A DNA stretch of 12,618 nt from Dehalococcoidales bacterium (GTDB lineage: Bacteria > Chloroflexota > Dehalococcoidia > Dehalococcoidales > JAQTVP01). Below are positions 8,643 to 12,618 of this stretch, one piece after another. Within the stretch, counting starts at the first letter, position 1. Each line of letters starts with the position of its first letter. The stretch lies in assembly GCA_028707015.1 (NCBI GenBank), contig JAQTVP010000029.1:1-12618 (forward strand), read 5' to 3'. The position numbers and the translations under genes are program-made. Below the pieces are notes generated by a model that was given only the letters and a program-made list of their open reading frames with translations, had not been told where the DNA came from and searched no databases.

Positions 8643-8671
8643 AACATAACATACTGTTTGTCTATTGTCAA
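8643..8671 (-). promoter_or_regulatory. Sigma-70-type promoter for the ilv-leu block
   Basis: On the minus strand a perfect -35 TTGACA (complement of 8666-8671) is followed after exactly 17 nt by TATGTT (complement of 8643-8648, four of six matches to TATAAT). Transcription would start near 8634-8637. That leaves a leader of about 20-25 nt before the terminator hairpin at 8586-8613, and then ilvD. The site is about 50 bp past the rpiB stop. Assignment is by sequence only. Confidence 0.65.
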
Positions 8672-8695
8672 ACATACTCCATTGTAAACAGTTTA
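8655..8695. promoter_or_regulatory. Operator-like dyads overlapping the ilv promoter
   Basis: TGTTTG (8655-8660) and CAAACA (8669-8674) form an inverted repeat with an 8-nt spacer that spans the -35 box. A second palindrome, TAAAC-A-GTTTA (8685-8695), lies just upstream, and its AAACA is 16 bp from the AAACA of the first dyad. On the minus strand AGTATGTT is also directly repeated on both sides of the -35 region. Repeated half-sites over a promoter suggest a dimeric repressor or activator. The regulator is unknown. Confidence 0.4.
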
Positions 8696-8721
8696 ATCTC
8701 GAATCGACTGACCTCAGCTAA

Positions 8722-9162
8722 TCATCTTTCCATATCTTTTATCTTATCGACCCGTTTCTGGTGCCTACCACCCATAAAAACACCAGCAAGAAATGCATTA
8801 ATGATTTCTTTTATTGAATCTTGTTCCTGTTCTTTGCTTGCTCCAAGACATAACACATTAGCATCATTATGCTGACGGCACTGCCTAGCATTTAAAGCAC
8901 TATAACAAAGAGCTGCTCTGATTCCTTTTATCTTATTAGCGGCAATACTCATACCTATGCCATTGTTGCATATTAGAATACCACGTTCATAATCGCCTTT
9001 AGCCACTGCTTCAGCTACGTTTTTAGCAATATCAGGATAATCCACTGCTTCTGTAGTCAGGCATCCAAAGTCCTTATAATCATGCCCTTCGTCATTAATC
9101 AGCTTCATTATCAGTCGTTTAAAACTCAATCCTCTATGATCACAACCAATAGCAATGTGCAT
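8722..9162 (-). CDS. rpiB: Ribose-5-phosphate isomerase B
   Basis: RpiB interconverts ribose 5-phosphate and ribulose 5-phosphate in the pentose phosphate pathway. The 146 residues match the RpiB/LacAB family. Seen: CDHRG with D8 and H9 (7-11), DYPDIA (41-46), catalytic C65 in ILICNNGIGMSIAANK (62-77), RQHNDANVLCLGA with H98 (96-108), and phosphate-binding GGRHQKRV (131-138). After C65 the usual G-T is N-N, so the threonine normally near the catalytic cysteine is absent. The ATG is 3 nt downstream of the sua5 stop, and its AGGAGG lies within the last sua5 codons, so the two genes are co-transcribed. LacA/LacB and other sugar isomerases of this fold are less likely without a lac context. Confidence 0.93.
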   Translation of the reverse strand: MHIAIGCDHRGLSFKRLIMKLINDEGHDYKDFGCLTTEAVDYPDIAKNVAEAVAKGDYERGILICNNGIGMSIAANKIKGIRAALCYSALNARQCRQHNDANVLCLGASKEQEQDSIKEIINAFLAGVFMGGRHQKRVDKIKDMER

Positions 9163-9165
9163 TAC

Positions 9166-9813
9166 CTATCTATCCTCCTGTTCTAAATAAATGCTACCGC
9201 ATATTTTTTCAAGTTCTTCTTTTGTTATAGCACCAATTCTTAAAATTACCGGTTTTTCTCCAGTTACATCTACTACAGTGGACTCTATATCTCCCAGGCA
9301 CTTACCACCATCAATAATTAAATCTATCTTATCACCAAACTGAGAGTAGACTTCATCAGCTGTTAAATTATTTGGTTTACCGCTTAAATTAGCACTCGTG
9401 CCGACGATTGGAGATTTCAAACCGTTAATTAGTGCAATAGGAATTGGATGCGCCGGAATACGAACAGCTACTGTATTCCCATTACCAGAAACAATATCAA
9501 GAACTGTATCTTTTTTATTTAAAACCAGTGTTATTGCACCAGGGAAAAAACTTTCAGCCAAAAGCCAAGCAACTGCTGATATATTCTTAGCTAATTTATT
9601 TATCTCTAGCTTATCCGATAGAAGTAAAGGGAGCGCCATACTAAGCGGTCTTCCTTATAACTGATAAATTCTCTCTACAGATTGATGCAAGTTAGCAGAA
9701 CAACCAAGCCCATAAACAGTATCAGTAGGAAAAGCAACTGTACCGCCTTTTTTAAGGATAGAAATCCCTTTATCAATCTGCCTTTGAATATCTGCGGGAA
9801 GTGCAGCTAACAT
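9166..9813 (-). pseudogene. Sua5/YrdC/TsaC-family threonylcarbamoyl-AMP synthase, interrupted by an in-frame stop
   Basis: This family makes threonylcarbamoyl-AMP from threonine, bicarbonate and ATP for the t6A37 modification of ANN-decoding tRNAs. From ATG 9813 I read 52 residues ending VERIYQL, including GGTVAFPTDTVYGLGCSA (23-40). A TAA codon follows (9655-9657), then GRPLSMALPLLLSD in the same frame to the stop at 9166. The family motif here is K-G-R-P, so TAA stands exactly where the conserved Lys should be; AAA to TAA is one substitution. The rest is intact, with SFFPGAITLVL, VAVRIPAHP, VGTSANLSG and STVVDVTG, about 215 codons in all, a normal length. Re-initiation at ATG 9639 would give 157 residues lacking the N-terminal substrate-binding part. 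The 9813 ATG has no clear Shine-Dalgarno. It is either a sequencing error or a true nonsense mutation. Confidence 0.85.
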
Positions 9814-9853
9814 TATCAATGCTATTTACTAAGAATGCTTATTTCTCCAAGCC

Positions 9854-9882
9854 AGTATACCATAATCTTGCATTGTAACCAA
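9854..9882 (-). promoter_or_regulatory. Extended -10 promoter for sua5-rpiB
   Basis: The minus strand reads TGG-TATACT (-10 is the complement of 9854-9859, five of six matches, with the TGn extension). TTGGTT lies 17 nt upstream (complement of 9877-9882, weak -35). The predicted start near 9845-9848 leaves a leader of about 35 nt to the ATG at 9813. Based on sequence resemblance only. Confidence 0.5.
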
Positions 9883-9933
9883 AATTAGCAGAGTAGCTTA
9901 AATTTCTATATTACGTTATTTGGTCATTTAGTG

Positions 9934-9939
9934 TATAAT
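9934..9939 (+). promoter_or_regulatory. Likely -10 box of the guaA promoter
   Basis: A perfect TATAAT lies 114 bp upstream of the guaA GTG. At 16-18 nt further upstream the sequence around 9910-9916 (TTACGT) is a poor -35. The predicted start is near 9946, inside a 10-bp palindrome TTTAGCTAAA (9944-9953) that could be an operator. The AT-rich leader (9946-10052) shows only weak pairings and no purine-riboswitch core that I can recognise. AT-rich DNA yields TATAAT by chance, hence the modest confidence. Confidence 0.4.
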
Positions 9940-10052
9940 ATTATTTAGCTAAAAATAGATAGTACTAATATAAAAATAAATACTATTGAGAAGTGAATAG
10001 CTCAACTTTAAGTCAATAATTAAAAAATAATAATTTACCGAAAGGAAAATTA

Positions 10053-11737
10053 GTGACAGAAGATAATTCGGAACAGCGCTTAAATGATAGCCTTCGGGTA
10101 GTTACCAGCGGCGATATTGAAGTATCTACTTACTTGGAAATTGCCAAAGAAATGGGCGGAGAGCAACCTGTTGCAGCTGAAGAAGCAATATCTAAAGCCA
10201 AACGAGAGGCAATTATTGTTATTGATTTTGGCTCACAATACAGTATGCTTATCGCCCGGCGGGTACGTGAGTGCCAAGTATATTGCGAGATAGTACCCCA
10301 TGATACCCCTTGGGAAAAGATAGCACCACTAAATCCGAAGGGTTTTATCCTATCAGGAGGGCCAGCTAGTGCGTATGATGCTGAAGCACCACTAGCACCA
10401 GACTATATTTACGAGAGCCATCTACCCGTGCTGGGTATCTGCTACGGGATGCAGGTGATTACTAAGCAACTTGGAGGAAAGGTTTCACCGGGAATAAAGA
10501 ATGAATATGGTTCTGCCATCCTTCATTTAAGCGATGTTGATTCTCCATTATTTACTGATTTCCCATCATCTTCTTCAGTATGGATGAGCCATGGCGATAA
10601 AGTAGAGGAAGTACCGCCAAGTTTCACTTCTCTGGCTTATACTGAAAATTCACCCATCGCAGTAATTGGTAATAAAAATGGAATGTACGGCATACAGTTT
10701 CATCCTGAGGTAGCACATACTCCAGAAGGTAAGACAATACTTAAAAACTTTGTTTATAAAATATGCGGGTGCCAAGGTAACTGGACGATTGGCAATTTTA
10801 TAGCAGAGAGCACGGCTAGTATTAAAAAGCAAGTTGGTACAGGCAAGGTCATCAATGCTCTCTCTGGAGGCGTTGATTCATCAGTAGTCGCCAGTATCAT
10901 TCACCGTGCTATTGGGAACCAGCTTACCTGCATATTCGTTAACCATGGTTTACTGCGCCGTGAAGAAGTGGAAAGAACTTTTAACGTATTCCGTCTTAAT
11001 TTAGGCATGAATATTATTTATGTAGACGCTAGTGAACGGTTTCTTAAACGCTTACAAGGTGTAACTGACCCTGAAGAAAAACGTAAGATTATCGGAGAAG
11101 AATTTATTCGCATATTTGAAGAAGAAGCTAATAAATTAGGTAAAGTTGATTTTCTTGCTCAGGGGACTCTTTATCCTGATGTTATTGAGAGTGCTTCTAC
11201 AGGCAGTAAAGCCTCAGTTAAAATTAAATCTCATCATAACGTTGGCGGACTACCATCCAAGATGACACTTAGCCTGCTTGAACCGCTACGCAACCTCTTT
11301 AAGGATGAGGTACGCCAAGTAGGATTAGCTTTAGGCCTGCCCGAAGAAATGGTATGGCGTCAACCTTTCCCCGGACCGGTTTAGCCATTCGTATTATCGG
11401 CGAGGTAACCGAAGAAAAACTTGAAATCCTGCGCGGAGCTGACTGGGTGGTTATGAACGAAATTAAATTAGCTAAACTATACCGCCAACTCTGGCAAATA
11501 TTTGCAGTATTGACCGATGTTAAATCAGTAGGGGTAATGGGTGACTACAGAACCTATAGTTACCTGGTTGCTATTCGTGCCGTAACCAGCGATGATGCCA
11601 TGACTGCTGACTGGGCACGACTACCTTACGACCTACTGGCACGGATGTCAAACCGTATTGTCAACGAAGTACCCGGCGTAAACCGGGTTGTTTATGATAT
11701 AACCTCTAAACCCCCATCAACTATTGAATGGGAATAA
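10053..11737 (+). pseudogene. guaA: GMP synthase (glutamine-hydrolysing), frameshifted by one missing base
   Basis: GuaA aminates XMP to GMP using glutamine and ATP. The start is GTG at 10053, with AAAGGA 6 nt upstream. Frame 1 runs to TAG at 11384. It holds the class I glutaminase domain (from about residue 52; DFGSQYS, GGPASAY, nucleophile C130 in GICYGMQ, H217 and E219 in FHPEV) and the ATP-pyrophosphatase domain (SGGVDSS, 271-277). It ends FPGP-V. The family motif F-P-G-P-G-L-A-I-R continues in the -1 frame from about 11378 (GLAIRIIGEV), through the dimerisation domain, to TAA at 11737. So one base is missing at about 11376-11379 (GGACCGGTTTAG for GGACC-N-GGTTTAG). The restored protein would be about 561 residues, longer than the usual 510-525 because of a roughly 45-50 residue N-terminal extension. 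Error or real mutation cannot be told here. Confidence 0.93.
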
Positions 11738-11808
11738 TCCCGAATAAAATTTTTTTAAAGAAAGCTTTAAATACATTTTAACGAAAGAATTATAACAGGA
11801 GATAAGAA

Positions 11809-12618
11809 CTGAAGATATTAGTTGTTGGTGGTGGTGCCAGGGAACATACCCTAGTCTGGAAATTAGCCCAGAGTCCAAAAGTAAGTAGTATTTATGTGGC
11901 TCCAGGTAATGCCGGTACAGCTCAACTAGCACATAACCTCAATATCAGCTCTACCGATATTGAATCACTTGTTATTGCAGTAAAAGAAAACGGGATTGAT
12001 CTAGTGGTTGTTGGGCCAGAGGGGCCCCTAGCCGATGGCATTGTCAACCGTTTTCAAGATTTAGGTGTCCCCATTTTTGGTCCCACTAAGGCCGCGGCAC
12101 AAATAGAAGCAAGTAAAGTCTTTTCCAAAGAATTAATGCAGAAATATAAAATACCCTGTGCTCGCAGTGTTAGCTTTTCTGCATATAATCAAGCAGTAAA
12201 GTATGTCCAGCAACAGCAATTACCCCTGGTTATTAAAGCTGACGGACTGGCTGCAGGTAAAGGAGTAATTATTGCTAATTCAATACCGCAAGCTCAGGAC
12301 GCGCTTAAAATTATTATGAATGACAAAGCCTTTGGCTCTGCTGGAGATAAGATAATTATTGAAGAATGTCTATCTGGAAGAGAAATGAGTACTTTTATTT
12401 TCACGGATGGCACTAATATTACTCCATTAATTACTGCCTGCGATTATAAACCGGTGTTTGATGGAAACCAGGGTCCTAATACTGGCGGCATGGGCAGTTA
12501 CAGCCCCCCGCATTTTTACAAACCAGCACTAGCTAATAAGATAATAAACACCATTATGAAACCAACAGTAGAAGCAATGTACAAAGAAAAAAGACCTTAT
12601 AAAGGTTTTCTTTATGGT
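11809..12618 (+). CDS. purD: Phosphoribosylamine-glycine ligase (partial, 3' end off window)
   Basis: PurD joins glycine to phosphoribosylamine with ATP, the second step of purine synthesis. There are 270 codons to the edge, and the usual length is about 420-430. Seen: N-domain KILVVGGGAREH (2-13), APGNAGT (31-37), VVVGPEGPLADG (66-77) and FGPTKAAAQIEASKVFSK (90-107). ATP-grasp elements are VIKADGLAAGKGV (141-153), EE at 185-186, and GPNTGGMGSYSPP (222-234). The common Q-D-H-K-R before the last motif is C-D-Y-K-P here (211-215). The frame has a TAA two codons upstream, and the first plausible start is CTG at 11809-11811, with AGGAG 7 nt before it. A CTG start is rare but fits the family N-terminus exactly. 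The gene is 71 bp downstream of guaA on the same strand, so co-transcription is likely. Confidence 0.95.
   Translation, partial: MKILVVGGGAREHTLVWKLAQSPKVSSIYVAPGNAGTAQLAHNLNISSTDIESLVIAVKENGIDLVVVGPEGPLADGIVNRFQDLGVPIFGPTKAAAQIEASKVFSKELMQKYKIPCARSVSFSAYNQAVKYVQQQQLPLVIKADGLAAGKGVIIANSIPQAQDALKIIMNDKAFGSAGDKIIIEECLSGREMSTFIFTDGTNITPLITACDYKPVFDGNQGPNTGGMGSYSPPHFYKPALANKIINTIMKPTVEAMYKEKRPYKGFLYG

Noticed and set aside
8557..8721. T-box riboswitch or leader-peptide attenuator upstream of ilvD
   Set aside because: The transcribed leader before the hairpin is only about 20-25 nt, no T-box-like TGGNACCGCG sequence is visible, and no short frame rich in Leu, Ile or Val codons with a start lies downstream of the promoter.
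9655..9657. Reassigned stop codon decoding Lys in sua5
   Set aside because: Other genes here end properly at TAA (leuC, ilvN, guaA) and none has internal TAA codons, so a single mutation or error explains it better.
9946..10052. Purine riboswitch in the guaA leader
   Set aside because: The leader is almost all A and T, with only weak pairings. I see neither the conserved three-way-junction sequences nor a terminator before guaA.
11371..11384. Programmed -1 frameshift in guaA
   Set aside because: The product would be perfect, but the site lacks an X-XXY-YYZ slippery heptamer and an evident stimulatory structure, and no such mechanism is established for guaA. A missing base is simpler.
11671..11688. 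ACCCGG/CCGGGT inverted repeat near the end of guaA
   Set aside because: It lies within conserved codons of the C-terminal domain, has only 6 bp of stem and has no strong T run after it.
11754..11771. TTTAAAG/CTTTAAA hairpin between guaA and purD
   Set aside because: The stem is almost all A-T, the T run precedes rather than follows it, and guaA and purD look co-transcribed.

Overview
The window is ordinary bacterial core metabolism, arranged as one long minus-strand branched-chain amino acid block (about 1-8557), a small minus-strand pair upstream of it (9166-9813 and 8722-9162), and a divergent plus-strand purine pair (10053 to the right edge). The DNA is AT-rich. Non-ATG starts are frequent: TTG for leuD and leuC, GTG for ilvD and guaA, and apparently CTG for purD. 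The oxygen-labile Fe-S dehydratases, the compact homoaconitase-type LeuC/LeuD pair and the gene order ilvD-ilvB-ilvN-ilvC-leuA-leuC-leuD suggest an anaerobe. A Chloroflexota/Dehalococcoidia-like bacterium is my best guess from memory of such clusters. That is inference, not proof.

Layout in the direction of minus-strand transcription: sua5/tsaC-like gene (carrying an in-frame stop), rpiB, then a promoter plus a strong terminator hairpin, then ilvD, ilvB, ilvN (overlapping ilvB by 25 nt), ilvC, a 236-bp gap with a perfect hairpin, leuA, leuC and leuD (cut by the left edge). IlvB/IlvN, IlvC and IlvD make the 2-keto acid precursors of valine and isoleucine. LeuA and LeuC/LeuD divert 2-ketoisovalerate towards leucine. 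leuB is not in the window and may lie beyond the left edge.

The plus strand carries guaA (GMP synthase), broken by a one-base loss at its conserved F-P-G-P-G-L-A motif, and the first 270 codons of purD (GAR synthetase). The 239-bp divergent intergenic region holds a plausible promoter in each direction.

I found no mobile element, CRISPR array, tRNA/rRNA or evident new multi-gene system. The points worth a second look are: a terminator between the ilv promoter and ilvD, which implies attenuation; an operator-like dyad on that promoter; a KARI cofactor loop suggesting NADH use; and a cluster of single-base anomalies (a sua5 stop codon, a guaA frameshift and the purD CTG start) within about 2.2 kb. 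That cluster is either sequence error or real decay.
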